From: Anaerolineales bacterium UBA2200
GTDB lineage: Bacteria; Chloroflexota; Anaerolineae; UBA2200
Assembly (NCBI GenBank): GCA_002327925.1
Contig: DCVA01000048.1
Coordinates: 1 to 55,338 of the forward strand
Reading direction: 5' to 3'
DNA length: 55,338 bases
Below, piece by piece: positions 7,561 through 16,075 of this stretch. A model generated the notes under the pieces. The model was not told the origin of the DNA and searched no databases. It was given only the letters and a program-made list of their open reading frames with translations. Each line of letters begins with the position of its first letter. The first letter of the stretch is position 1. Made by a program: the position numbers and the translations under genes.

Positions 7561-9105
7561 ATGCTCGCCAAAGTGACCAGTCTGGCTGTCATCGGCCTGG
7601 ATGGTGCGGCGATCCAGGTGGAAGTAGATATCTCCAGAGGGCTGCCCAACTTTATCATCGTGGGGCTGCCCGATACGGCGGTGCAGGAGTCCAGGGAACG
7701 AGTGCGCGCTGCGATCAAGAACTCGGGGGCCAGCTTCCCCGACCAGCGCATCACGGTCAACCTGGCCCCTGCCGACCTGCGCAAGGCTGGCCCCGCCTAC
7801 GACCTGCCCATAGCCGTCGGCGTTTTGGCTGCGTCGGAGCAGGTGTGGCCGGACCTGCAGGGTGCGGTGTTCATTGGCGAGATGTCGCTCGATGGCGGAG
7901 TAAGGCACACGGCGGGCGTTCTCCCCATGATCAGCGTGGCCCGGGAGCAAGGCTACTCGAGGGCGTTTGTTCCGGCAGAGGACGCGCCTGAGGCGAGCCT
8001 GGTAACGGGCATCGACGTCGTGCCCGTGCGCAGTCTGAGCGAGCTGGTAGGCCACCTGCAGAACCTCAGCCCCATTGCCCCGTACGAGTCGCGTTTCGAC
8101 TATGACATTCTATCTCAGCCGACCTATGGGACGGACTTTCGCGACATCAAAGGTCAGGAGCACGTCAAACGGGCCCTCGAGGTCGCGGCGGCGGGTGGAC
8201 ACTGCGTTCTGATGAGTGGGCCTCCCGGAGCGGGCAAGACCCTGCTTGCCCGTGCCATGCCCTCCATTCTGCCCAGACTCACCATCGAGGAGGCGCTGGA
8301 GATCACCAAGATCTACTCGGTAAGCGGGATGCTGCCATCCGACCAGCCCCTGGTCACGGAGCGTCCCTTCCGCTCACCCCATCACACCACCAGCCACGTC
8401 GGTCTGGTGGGAGGCGGCAACTGGCCGCGACCGGGAGAGATTTCGCTGGCACATCGAGGGGTGTTGTTTCTGGACGAGATGCCGGAATTCGGGCGCCATG
8501 TGTTGGAGGTGTTGCGCCAGCCTCTGGAGGACAAGGTAGTGACGATCAGCCGCGCTTCGGGCACGCTGACCTTTCCGGCCAACTTTATGCTGATCGGCGC
8601 GATGAACCCTTGCCCCTGTGGCTACTATGGCGACCCGGTCAAGGAATGCACCTGTTCCCCTGTGATGATCAGCCGCTACAGCAAGCGCCTGTCCGGTCCG
8701 TTGCTGGATCGTATTGACATTCACGTTGAGGTGCCGCGGGTCGACTATGACAAGCTCACTGATGAGAGGCTGGGGGAGCCCAGTGGGGCGATCCGTGAGC
8801 GCATCGAAAGGGCCCGCCAGGTGCAACGGCTACGGTTCGCCGGATTGCGGGGTGAGGCAAGGAGTGGTGGAGCGGTGCTCTGCAATGCCGATATGGGCCC
8901 GGCCGAGGTGCGTGAGGCCTGCCGGCTGGATGAAGGTGGGCGAAGCCTGATCCGCGCGGCGATGTCGCAGCTGGGATTGAGTGCCAGAGCGTTCCACCGT
9001 GTCCTCAAGCTGGCGCGGACCATCGCCGACCTTGCCGGGGAGTCGGATATCAAGTCGGTGCATCTAGCCGAGGCAGTTCAGTACAGGCCGCGTCGCCAGT
9101 TGTAA
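7561..9105 (+). CDS. comM: YifB/ComM-family Mg-chelatase-like AAA+ ATPase
   Basis: The 514-residue protein has an N-terminal Lon-protease-like fold (about 1-170). An AAA+ magnesium-chelatase domain follows, with Walker A SGPPGAGKT near 219-227, the HHTTSH block near 275-280, LDEMPEF as Walker B, and a Cys-rich NPCPCGYYGD segment near 349-358. Homologous ComM is a hexameric helicase that extends branch migration of incoming DNA in natural transformation. The ATG at 7561 has AGGAGG 5 nt upstream and gives the family N-terminus (MLAKVTSLAV). An earlier in-frame start at 7450 lies upstream of the promoter. A truncated relic of its 5' end lies 1.8 kb upstream. accC follows on the same strand. Confidence 0.93.
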   Translation: MLAKVTSLAVIGLDGAAIQVEVDISRGLPNFIIVGLPDTAVQESRERVRAAIKNSGASFPDQRITVNLAPADLRKAGPAYDLPIAVGVLAASEQVWPDLQGAVFIGEMSLDGGVRHTAGVLPMISVAREQGYSRAFVPAEDAPEASLVTGIDVVPVRSLSELVGHLQNLSPIAPYESRFDYDILSQPTYGTDFRDIKGQEHVKRALEVAAAGGHCVLMSGPPGAGKTLLARAMPSILPRLTIEEALEITKIYSVSGMLPSDQPLVTERPFRSPHHTTSHVGLVGGGNWPRPGEISLAHRGVLFLDEMPEFGRHVLEVLRQPLEDKVVTISRASGTLTFPANFMLIGAMNPCPCGYYGDPVKECTCSPVMISRYSKRLSGPLLDRIDIHVEVPRVDYDKLTDERLGEPSGAIRERIERARQVQRLRFAGLRGEARSGGAVLCNADMGPAEVREACRLDEGGRSLIRAAMSQLGLSARAFHRVLKLARTIADLAGESDIKSVHLAEAVQYRPRRQL

Positions 9106-9172
9106 CCTCTGTGCCGATTGTCGTGTACAATGTCCCCGCCGTAATGAGCCAGTTGTGCGGAGGAAGTGCCGA

Positions 9173-10696
9173 TTGTTCCATAAGGTTCTGATCGCCAACC
9201 GGGGCGAAGTGGCAGTGAGGCTGCTGCGTGCCTCCAGAGAGCTCGGCCTGCGAACGGTAACCGTCTACTCGGAAGTGGACCGTACTGCTCTGCACGTGCG
9301 CTACGCCGATGAGGCCTACGCCATCGGCACGGCAGCCGCAAGTGACAGCTACCTGCGGATGGACCGCATCCTAGACGTCGCCAGGAAGGCACAGGTCGGC
9401 GCAATCCACCCCGGATATGGATTCCTTGCCGAAAACCCGCTGTTTGCACAGGCGTGTCTGGACGCAGGTTTCATATTCGTGGGTCCCCGGCCGAAAACCC
9501 TGGCCACTCTCGGCAACAAGATAGCGGCCCGCCGGTTGATCGCCAGCACGGGCATCCCTGTGGTTGCCGGCTCAGAGCGGCTGACTCATGATGGTGAAAG
9601 TCTCTTCGAGCCTCAGGGCGAAGACCCGGTCGCTACTGCCCGGCGCATTGGATTCCCGGTCCTGGTCAAGGCGGCAGCGGGCGGCGGCGGCAAGGGTATG
9701 CGCGTCGTGCGGTCAGAGGAAGAGCTTCCTGCGGCCCTTCTGTTTGCCAGCCGTGCGGCCAAGGCTTCGTTTGGCGACGGTACCGTGTACTTGGAGCGTC
9801 TCATCGCCGGCGTGCGCCACATCGAGTTCCAGATCCTGGCCGATGAGCAAGGTCATGTGATCCACCTGGGTGAACGAGAGTGCTCTATCCAGAGGAGGTT
9901 CCAGAAACTGATCGAGGAATCTCCTTCAACTGCGCTGGACGAGGAGCTGCGCGCGCGAATGGGACAGGCGGCAGTCGACGTGGCCCGAGCGGCCGGCTAC
10001 CTGGGTGCCGGAACGGTAGAGTTCCTGCTCGATAAGACTAACCAGTTCTACTTTCTGGAGGTGAACCCTCGACTGCAGGTGGAGCACGCAGTGACCGAGA
10101 TGGTCACAGGCGTTGACATTGTGAAGGAGCAGCTCCGCGTCGCTTCGGGCCGTCGATTACGCTACGAGCAGGAGGACATCAAGCCTCACGGATGGGCGAT
10201 GGAATGCCGGATTCTGGCCGAGGACCCCGATGACGACTTTATGCCCTCGACTGGCAAGGTCAGCCGCCTCTACGAGCCATCGGGACCGGGCGTCCGTGTG
10301 GACAGCGGTATCTACGAGGGCTTTGAGGTTTCGCCATTCTATGACTCGCTCATCAGCAAGCTGGCGACCTGGGGGGAAGCCCGGCCTGAGGCTCTGTTGC
10401 GGATGCTCCGCGCGCTGGCAGAGTACCGGATCGTGGGCATCAAGACCACCATACCATTCTTCCAGCGCATCCTCAGCAGCGTGCGTTTCATGATGGGGAA
10501 CCTGCACACAGGCTTCCTGGAAGAGGCGGAGCCGCCTGTGGTGGACAACGATCCGGCCGCGCCGGCAGTTGCAGCCATTGCCGCTGCCTGGATGTTTCAT
10601 CGGCAGGCCAAGGCCCCTCTGCTTTCGCAGGGCTCGGGAGATGGAAGTACGCAGAGCAACTGGAAACGCTCGTCGCGCTGGAGAGGTGCACCGTGA
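9173..10696 (+). CDS. accC: Biotin carboxylase subunit of an acyl-CoA carboxylase
   Basis: The 507-residue protein carboxylates biotin on the carrier protein using ATP and bicarbonate. It shows the N-terminal HKVLIANRGEVAVR signature, the ATP-grasp glycine loop AAAGGGGKGMR near 167-177, and EVNPRLQVEHAVTE near 297-310. The C-terminus is about 50 residues longer than E. coli AccC. The start is taken as TTG at 9173 because GGAGGA at 9159-9164 is 8 nt upstream; an in-frame GTG at 9155 precedes that site. A TACAAT at 9126-9131 may be the -10 box. The stop overlaps the next start, so carboxylase and carrier are translationally coupled. No carboxyltransferase gene is in the window. Confidence 0.92.
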   Translation: MFHKVLIANRGEVAVRLLRASRELGLRTVTVYSEVDRTALHVRYADEAYAIGTAAASDSYLRMDRILDVARKAQVGAIHPGYGFLAENPLFAQACLDAGFIFVGPRPKTLATLGNKIAARRLIASTGIPVVAGSERLTHDGESLFEPQGEDPVATARRIGFPVLVKAAAGGGGKGMRVVRSEEELPAALLFASRAAKASFGDGTVYLERLIAGVRHIEFQILADEQGHVIHLGERECSIQRRFQKLIEESPSTALDEELRARMGQAAVDVARAAGYLGAGTVEFLLDKTNQFYFLEVNPRLQVEHAVTEMVTGVDIVKEQLRVASGRRLRYEQEDIKPHGWAMECRILAEDPDDDFMPSTGKVSRLYEPSGPGVRVDSGIYEGFEVSPFYDSLISKLATWGEARPEALLRMLRALAEYRIVGIKTTIPFFQRILSSVRFMMGNLHTGFLEEAEPPVVDNDPAAPAVAAIAAAWMFHRQAKAPLLSQGSGDGSTQSNWKRSSRWRGAP

Positions 10697-11217
10697 AATA
10701 CATAGCGATGGTGGATGACAGCGAATTCGCCATCGATGTCCTAGATGATGGCAGGAGGATCGAACTGGGTGGCCAGGAGCACGACCTCGAGGTCAAGGAC
10801 GTCGGGAGTCACAGGCTCTTTTCTCTCCTGTTGGACCATCGTTCGTACGAAATCCTCATTGAGCCGATCACAGACCCGGACGGAGGATCCAGAATCACCG
10901 GTTACTGGGTGCTGGTCGAGGACAAGGTGTACTCTGTCGCCATCGAGAGCCTTGAGCACCATCTGTTATCGCAGGTTGCGGTTCCGCTGGCCCCTCCCAG
11001 GGAGGAAGTGGTGGTCAGGGCGCCGATGCCGGGCCTGGTTGTGTCGCTGGCTGTCACTGTGGGGGAGCACATTACCACCGGGCAGGTTCTGCTGGTGCTC
11101 GAATCGATGAAGATGGAGAATGAGGTGTGCGCACCGTGCGACGGCGTGGTGAGAGCCGTGCACATTGTTGCGGGTGAGCTGGTGGCGGGCCAGAAGGTGC
11201 TACTCCGAATTGACTGA
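10693..11217 (+). CDS. Biotin carrier protein (biotinyl domain)
   Basis: The 174-residue protein ends in a biotinyl/lipoyl domain (about 103-174) with ESMKMEN at 137-143, where Lys140 should be biotinylated. The N-terminal 100 residues (MVDDSEFAIDVLDDGRR and following beta-rich sequence) resemble the carrier region of pyruvate or propionyl-CoA carboxylases rather than E. coli AccB. It starts with GTG at 10693 inside the accC stop (GTGA overlap), with GGAGAGG about 7 nt upstream. Together with accC it forms the biotin-charging half of an acyl-CoA carboxylase. The acyl substrate is set by a carboxyltransferase encoded elsewhere. Confidence 0.9.
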   Translation: MKYIAMVDDSEFAIDVLDDGRRIELGGQEHDLEVKDVGSHRLFSLLLDHRSYEILIEPITDPDGGSRITGYWVLVEDKVYSVAIESLEHHLLSQVAVPLAPPREEVVVRAPMPGLVVSLAVTVGEHITTGQVLLVLESMKMENEVCAPCDGVVRAVHIVAGELVAGQKVLLRID

Positions 11218-11224
11218 CGGAAAA

Positions 11225-11236
11225 GGCGAATCCGCC
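11225..11236 (-). terminator. Weak intrinsic terminator downstream of the mtrH-like gene
   Basis: On the minus strand GGCG-GATT-CGCC is followed by TTTT (plus 11221-11224). The stem is only 4-6 bp with wobble pairs, so this is a weak candidate, about 70 bp past the stop codon. Confidence 0.3.
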
Positions 11237-11307
11237 CCATTAAGCGTGTGTGCGCGACGAGCCAGTGTTTGACCTCGGCGGTCAGGTGAGGCGCAGCCCC
11301 CCTGCTT

Positions 11308-12210
11308 CTACAGCACCCTGTAGAGCGGATGCTGGTTGTTTGCCGGGCGCACACCGCTGAGGCGACCGCCGTAGGCCAGGAGCGCATTGGCCGCGCCGAT
11401 CGTGGCGTACACCCAGGGCGCAAAGCGCATCGGCCCGTAGAGCAGGAAATCCGCACCCTGAAAGGCCATCATCGCCAGTGCAGTGGCCATTGCGGCTGTG
11501 TAGGCCCCGCTGCCCCGCACCTTCATCTTCTCCCAGGTACAGATGGCGTTAGCCGGCGCGCACCCGGTGGGGTAGCCCAGGGCCGCCTTGACCTCACGGA
11601 TGGCCACCGCCGACCAGCTCGCGCTGGCGATGTCCAGCACGCCTGTGTCAATTAGGATGTTCTCGATACCCGCCGAATGGGCCGCGGGAATCAGCTCGTC
11701 CTCCAGCAGCTTGATGCGCTGGGCCGGCTTCATTGCCTTCAAGCTGAATGCCAGGACGATGGCAGTCTGGATACCGCTTTCGCGGATTGCGGAGAGCTCT
11801 TCGTCTGTGCGATCTTCCGCAATCGAGTTGTAGACCAGGCGGGGCATCACTGCCGTTCCGGCAAAGTGACGCAGGGCCTCGATGCGTACCTTGGGCAGAG
11901 GCGAATCCACCAGGATAGGTGCCGTCGTGCGCCTGGCCAGGAACTCGATGTAGCGAATCAGCGCCACGCCCGTATCGCCCACCGGGTCGATGAAACGGGG
12001 GTTGCCGGAAAAGGCAGAGGCCTCGGCTTCGGCGCTGAGCAGCGCCTCCGCCTTCCCCTCGTCGAAGATGCCTCGCTGTGCGTCCCGGACAATCTGGTGT
12101 CCGGCGAAAAAGATGCTGCCGATCAGCACGGTGGGTCTCTCGCCTGGCTGACCCCCGATCTCGACATCGCCGACTCGGCAGACCCTCTGTTCTCGCTCGA
12201 ATTTGAGCAT
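11308..12210 (-). CDS. MtrH-family methyltetrahydro-pterin/folate:corrinoid methyltransferase
   Basis: The 300-residue protein matches the MtrH family (tetrahydromethanopterin S-methyltransferase subunit H) along its length. It has MLKFEREQRV at the start, then GDVEIGGQPGERPTVLIG, FIDPVGDTG, VDSPLPKVR and the glycine-rich end. In methanogens MtrH moves a methyl group between methyl-H4MPT and a corrinoid. Bacterial homologues usually act with tetrahydrofolate and a corrinoid protein, for example in quaternary-amine demethylation or the Wood-Ljungdahl route. No corrinoid protein or other Mtr subunit is adjacent, so the partner is unknown. The ATG at 12210 has GGGAG 9 nt upstream; an extension to 12300 lacks support. 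A consensus promoter lies about 105 bp upstream. Confidence 0.82.
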   Translation of the reverse strand: MLKFEREQRVCRVGDVEIGGQPGERPTVLIGSIFFAGHQIVRDAQRGIFDEGKAEALLSAEAEASAFSGNPRFIDPVGDTGVALIRYIEFLARRTTAPILVDSPLPKVRIEALRHFAGTAVMPRLVYNSIAEDRTDEELSAIRESGIQTAIVLAFSLKAMKPAQRIKLLEDELIPAAHSAGIENILIDTGVLDIASASWSAVAIREVKAALGYPTGCAPANAICTWEKMKVRGSGAYTAAMATALAMMAFQGADFLLYGPMRFAPWVYATIGAANALLAYGGRLSGVRPANNQHPLYRVL

Positions 12211-12314
12211 GGCTGCTATCTCCCGAAAAGCGGTGGACTTAGACTTTGCTACCGCACAGCTCCAACCTCTCTCGTACCTTTCGATGGCCTGCCGGAGCAA
12301 GGCAGGTTCGGCCT

Positions 12315-12343
12315 ATCATAGCTTTGGAGCCTGGCTGTGTCAA
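12315..12343 (-). promoter_or_regulatory. Near-consensus promoter for the mtrH-like gene
   Basis: On the minus strand TTGACA (12338-12343) is followed after 17 bp by TATGAT (12315-12320). Expected start is near 12308, giving a leader of about 98 nt. I see no cobalamin-riboswitch box in that leader. Confidence 0.75.
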
Positions 12344-12357
12344 CCAGAGGCGACGCG

Positions 12358-12385
12358 TTGTGTCCTCCGCGATGTGGACTATAAT
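12358..12385 (+). promoter_or_regulatory. Promoter for the GH13-PPK2-DegV operon
   Basis: TTGTGT at 12358-12363 and a perfect TATAAT at 12380-12385 are separated by 16 bp. Expected start is near 12392, about 90 nt before the GTG at 12482. It is the only promoter I see for the five genes that follow. Confidence 0.65.
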
Positions 12386-12481
12386 AGGCCTGTTGCCTGT
12401 TCGCGTCGTGACCCTCGCAGGACGTGAACGTGGCCTTCTGTGCGCTTCGCCCGAATCGGTCCGCCAAAGAAGGAGACGCCA

Positions 12482-15400
12482 GTGCAGCACGGGAATGGCA
12501 ACGCTATGGAGTTCCACGTCTCGCGTAAGGCACGTGATCTCTACTCTTTCGACCTGTCCCTGTTTTCGCTGGGCGGTAATGTGGTCCTGGCCAATTTCCT
12601 CGCCGCACGCACGTTCGCCCAGAAGATGAATCAGCGGCGCGACCTGGTGCGTTTTCCCGAGCGGGCAGTGCGGGCGGGCCAGATCAACGCCATGGGCCTG
12701 ATCGACGAGATCCTGCACTACGTGGTGGGCCTTTATCGCCAGCAGAGGAACCCGCAGGCGATGCAGCAGGCGCTGGCTTTTGTTGAGGAGCGCCTGGGCC
12801 ACCAGTCGGTGGACGAGGCGCTGCGCCGTTTCGCCGAGGAGTTTCCCCCACTGGCCGTGTACCGACGCGAGACCGGGCTGGACGTCTATCTGGACGGTCA
12901 GACCGGTGGGGTGCCGAACCGACAAGTCGTGCTGGAGGAGCTCCTGCTTCTCTGGTTGGCCAATGCAAACCCTGCCTTCGCTCCCTTTGCCGAGCTGTTC
13001 GACGATGCGGCTCTTGAGAAGGAGACCTCATACCGGTCTCTGATCGACCAAGTCAACAAGTTCTTTGAAGGGCAGCCGCGGTTCGGCCCGGGCGACCAGC
13101 CCCTGCTTGCCATGTTGCGAGAGCCGGCCATTGCCGTGCCCCATTCGCTCACCGGTCAGTTGGAGTACATTCGCGAAAAGTGGGGGCCGCTGCTGGGTCA
13201 ACTGCGCTTTCGTTTGCTGGGCGGCCTGGATCTGGTGGCAGAGGAAGAAAAGATGCGCCTGTGGGGTGGAGGCGGAGGCGGGCCAGGGCCTGTTCGGGTC
13301 GTGGAGTTCACACAGCAGCAGCGACTGGAGCCGGAACAGTACAGCCCCGACAAGGATTGGATGCCGCGCGCTGTGTTGATGGCCAAGAGCACGTACGTCT
13401 GGCTGGACCAGCTCACCAAGAAGTACCAGCGCCCAATTACGCAGCTTGACCAGATACCCGATGAAGAGCTGGATGCCCTGTCTCGCTGGGGCTTTAACGG
13501 TCTGTGGCTGATTGGCCTGTGGCAGCGCAGCAAGGCATCACAGCGCGTAAAACAACTGTGCGGCAAGCATGACGCAGTTGCATCGGCCTATTCCTTGTTT
13601 GACTACCAGATCGCGGATGACGTGGGCGGAGAGCTCGCCTTTGAGAATCTGAAGGGGCGCGCTCGCCAGAGGGGCATCCGCCTGGCCGGTGACATGGTCC
13701 CCAACCACACGGGCATCGATGGCCGCTGGGTGATCGAGCACCCGGACTGGTTCATCTCTCGTGATGACCAGCCTTTCCCCTCGTACACCTTCAACGGGCC
13801 CGACCTTTCTTGGGACGGACGAGCGGGCATTTTCCTGGAAGATCACTACTACGACCACACGGACGCGGCGGTGGTGTTCAAGCGTTTCGACAGAGAGACA
13901 GGCGCCGTCAAGTACGTCTATCATGGTAACGATGGCACCAGCATGCCGTGGAATGACACAGCCCAGCTGAACTACCTGAATCCTCAGGTGCGGGAGGCGG
14001 TCATCCAGACGATCCTGCAGGTAGCCCGCAGGTTTCCGATCATCCGCTTTGACGCGGCCATGACTCTGAGCAAGAAACACTTCCAGCGGCTGTGGTTCCC
14101 TGAGCCGGGAACGGGCGGCGCCATACCGACACGCTCCGAGTATGCCTTGACCCGCCAGCAGTTCGATGCAGCCATGCCCCAGGAATTCTGGCGCGAGGTA
14201 GTGGATCGGGTGGCGCAAGAGACGCCCGATACCCTGCTGCTGGCCGAAGCGTTCTGGATGATGGAAGGATATTTCGTGCGCACTCTGGGGATGCACCGCG
14301 TGTACAACAGCGCTTTCATGAACATGCTCAAGGCGGAGGAGAACGCCAACTACCGCAGTACCATCAAGAACGTGCTCGAGTTCGACCCGGAGATTCTGAA
14401 GCGCCATGTGAATTTTATGAACAACCCGGACGAAGAGACGGCTGTGGCACAATTCGGCAAGGACGACAAGTACTTTGGCGTCTGCACGTTGATGGTTACC
14501 ATGCCCGGTCTACCCATGTTCGGCCATGGCCAGGTGGAAGGGTTCACGGAGAAGTATGGGATGGAGTACCGCCGCGCCTACTGGGACGAGCAGCCAGATG
14601 CTCACCTGTTGTGGCGTCACGAGCGCGAACTATTCCCCCTGCTGCACCGCCGCTATCTGTTTGCGGAGGTGAAGGACTTTTGCCTGTACGATTTCTTCAC
14701 TCCGGACGGGCAGGTCAATGAGGACGTGTTTGCCTACTCCAACCGCGCGGGAGGAGAACGCGGGCTGGTCGTGTACCACAACCGCTACGCGACTGCGGCA
14801 GGCTGGATCGGCAAATCCGTGGCATACCTGGACAAGTCCACGGGCGGCAGGGTGCAGAAGAGTCTGGGCGATGGTCTGGGACTGCTGAATCGGCATGACT
14901 ACTTCTGTATCTTCCGTGATCAGGTGAGCGGCCTGGAGTTCATTCGCAGCAACCGTGAGATGCACGACAAAGGGCTCTATGTGGAACTCGGCGCCTACAA
15001 GCGCCAGGTACTGCTGGATTTTCGGGAGGTGCAGGACAACGAGTGGCACCATTACTCTCACCTGGCTGCCTACCTGGATGGACGGGGCGTATCGAGCATC
15101 GATGAGGCACTCAAGGAAACCTTCCTCTTGCCTGTCCACCAGGCCTTCAAGGAATTAGCCAACGCTGGCAACTTCCGAGCGCTAATGCGAGCTGCAATGG
15201 ACAAGGCACCCCTGGATGAGGTTTTCCTGACGGACCTGGAGGGCAACGTAGGCGAGGTCCTGCGACAGGCGGGCCAGTTCTCTGGAGCCGCGGGCGACTA
15301 TTCGCAGCTAGTGCCCGGCAAACGCAGAGAGCTCGAGGCCATCCTGAGCCTGCCGATTCTGAATGGACAGGCGAACCCTCGGGACAAGCACGAGCTGGCT

Positions 15401-16054
15401 CTGGTCACCTATCTGGCTACCGCCCCCGACGACAACGTCTTCCGCTGGGGCTGCCTGCTGGGGTGGTGGTGTGTTCATTCCCTTGGCCAGGTGGTCTCAG
15501 TTGATGGATTCGAGGCGCGCAGCCGGAGCTGGATTGATGAGTGGCTGCTGGGCAAGGTGCTGGCCGGGGTGCTGCAGGATCTGGGGCTTGAAGAAGGGCC
15601 AGCATGGCGTGGCGTGGCGATCATCAAGTTGCTCACGACCCATCAGAGGGTGCTGGGCACAGGCGAAGCGGATTCTGCGGCCAGAGCGTACTCTCTGCTG
15701 GAGCAGCTGCTGAAGGATGAAGAGGTACAGCAGTTTCTGGGCGTCAATCGCTACAGAGATGTGCTCTGGTTCAACAAGGAGTCACTGGAACAGCTGCTCT
15801 GGTGGCTGCTTCTGGTAGCTGAAGTGGATCTCGGCTCACGGACTGCGGCAGACAAAGATAGAGCGGCGATTGTAAACAGCTATGCGACCGTGCAGAGGTT
15901 GTTGACGGGTGCGCAGGAATCCGGGTATCAGGTCGAAGAGTTGATGCACAGACTCCGTTCCAATGAGCCCCGCTCGCCTGGAGCGCTTCATGGCAAGGCC
16001 AGGGGCAGGTCGACGCCTGCTGGTGTAGCGAAACGGACCGGTTCGCATAGATAG
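12482..16054 (+). CDS. Giant GH13 (alpha-amylase family) protein
   Basis: The 1190-residue protein has a central GH13 barrel. Region I is DMVPNHTG near 404-411, region II IIRFDAA has the putative nucleophile Asp near 523, and region III LLAEAFW has the acid/base Glu near 588. In region IV the usual NHD reads NNPDEE near 647-652: Pro replaces His and the Asp is kept. LAEAF plus x-P-D recalls the maltosyltransferase GlgE more than classic amylases. About 300 residues before and 450 after the barrel are unrecognised, and a glycine run lies near 262-269. No signal peptide is seen, so it should be cytoplasmic and act on alpha-glucan or maltosyl substrates. The GTG at 12482 has AGAAGGAG 6 nt upstream. 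First gene of the operon. Confidence 0.8.
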   Translation: MQHGNGNAMEFHVSRKARDLYSFDLSLFSLGGNVVLANFLAARTFAQKMNQRRDLVRFPERAVRAGQINAMGLIDEILHYVVGLYRQQRNPQAMQQALAFVEERLGHQSVDEALRRFAEEFPPLAVYRRETGLDVYLDGQTGGVPNRQVVLEELLLLWLANANPAFAPFAELFDDAALEKETSYRSLIDQVNKFFEGQPRFGPGDQPLLAMLREPAIAVPHSLTGQLEYIREKWGPLLGQLRFRLLGGLDLVAEEEKMRLWGGGGGGPGPVRVVEFTQQQRLEPEQYSPDKDWMPRAVLMAKSTYVWLDQLTKKYQRPITQLDQIPDEELDALSRWGFNGLWLIGLWQRSKASQRVKQLCGKHDAVASAYSLFDYQIADDVGGELAFENLKGRARQRGIRLAGDMVPNHTGIDGRWVIEHPDWFISRDDQPFPSYTFNGPDLSWDGRAGIFLEDHYYDHTDAAVVFKRFDRETGAVKYVYHGNDGTSMPWNDTAQLNYLNPQVREAVIQTILQVARRFPIIRFDAAMTLSKKHFQRLWFPEPGTGGAIPTRSEYALTRQQFDAAMPQEFWREVVDRVAQETPDTLLLAEAFWMMEGYFVRTLGMHRVYNSAFMNMLKAEENANYRSTIKNVLEFDPEILKRHVNFMNNPDEETAVAQFGKDDKYFGVCTLMVTMPGLPMFGHGQVEGFTEKYGMEYRRAYWDEQPDAHLLWRHERELFPLLHRRYLFAEVKDFCLYDFFTPDGQVNEDVFAYSNRAGGERGLVVYHNRYATAAGWIGKSVAYLDKSTGGRVQKSLGDGLGLLNRHDYFCIFRDQVSGLEFIRSNREMHDKGLYVELGAYKRQVLLDFREVQDNEWHHYSHLAAYLDGRGVSSIDEALKETFLLPVHQAFKELANAGNFRALMRAAMDKAPLDEVFLTDLEGNVGEVLRQAGQFSGAAGDYSQLVPGKRRELEAILSLPILNGQANPRDKHELALVTYLATAPDDNVFRWGCLLGWWCVHSLGQVVSVDGFEARSRSWIDEWLLGKVLAGVLQDLGLEEGPAWRGVAIIKLLTTHQRVLGTGEADSAARAYSLLEQLLKDEEVQQFLGVNRYRDVLWFNKESLEQLLWWLLLVAEVDLGSRTAADKDRAAIVNSYATVQRLLTGAQESGYQVEELMHRLRSNEPRSPGALHGKARGRSTPAGVAKRTGSHR

Positions 16055-16075
16055 CTGCAGGACGGAGACGTGACG

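Noticed and set aside
12211..12308. Cobalamin riboswitch in the leader of the mtrH-like gene.
   Set aside because: The leader is only about 98 nt, and the conserved B12 box is not recognisable.
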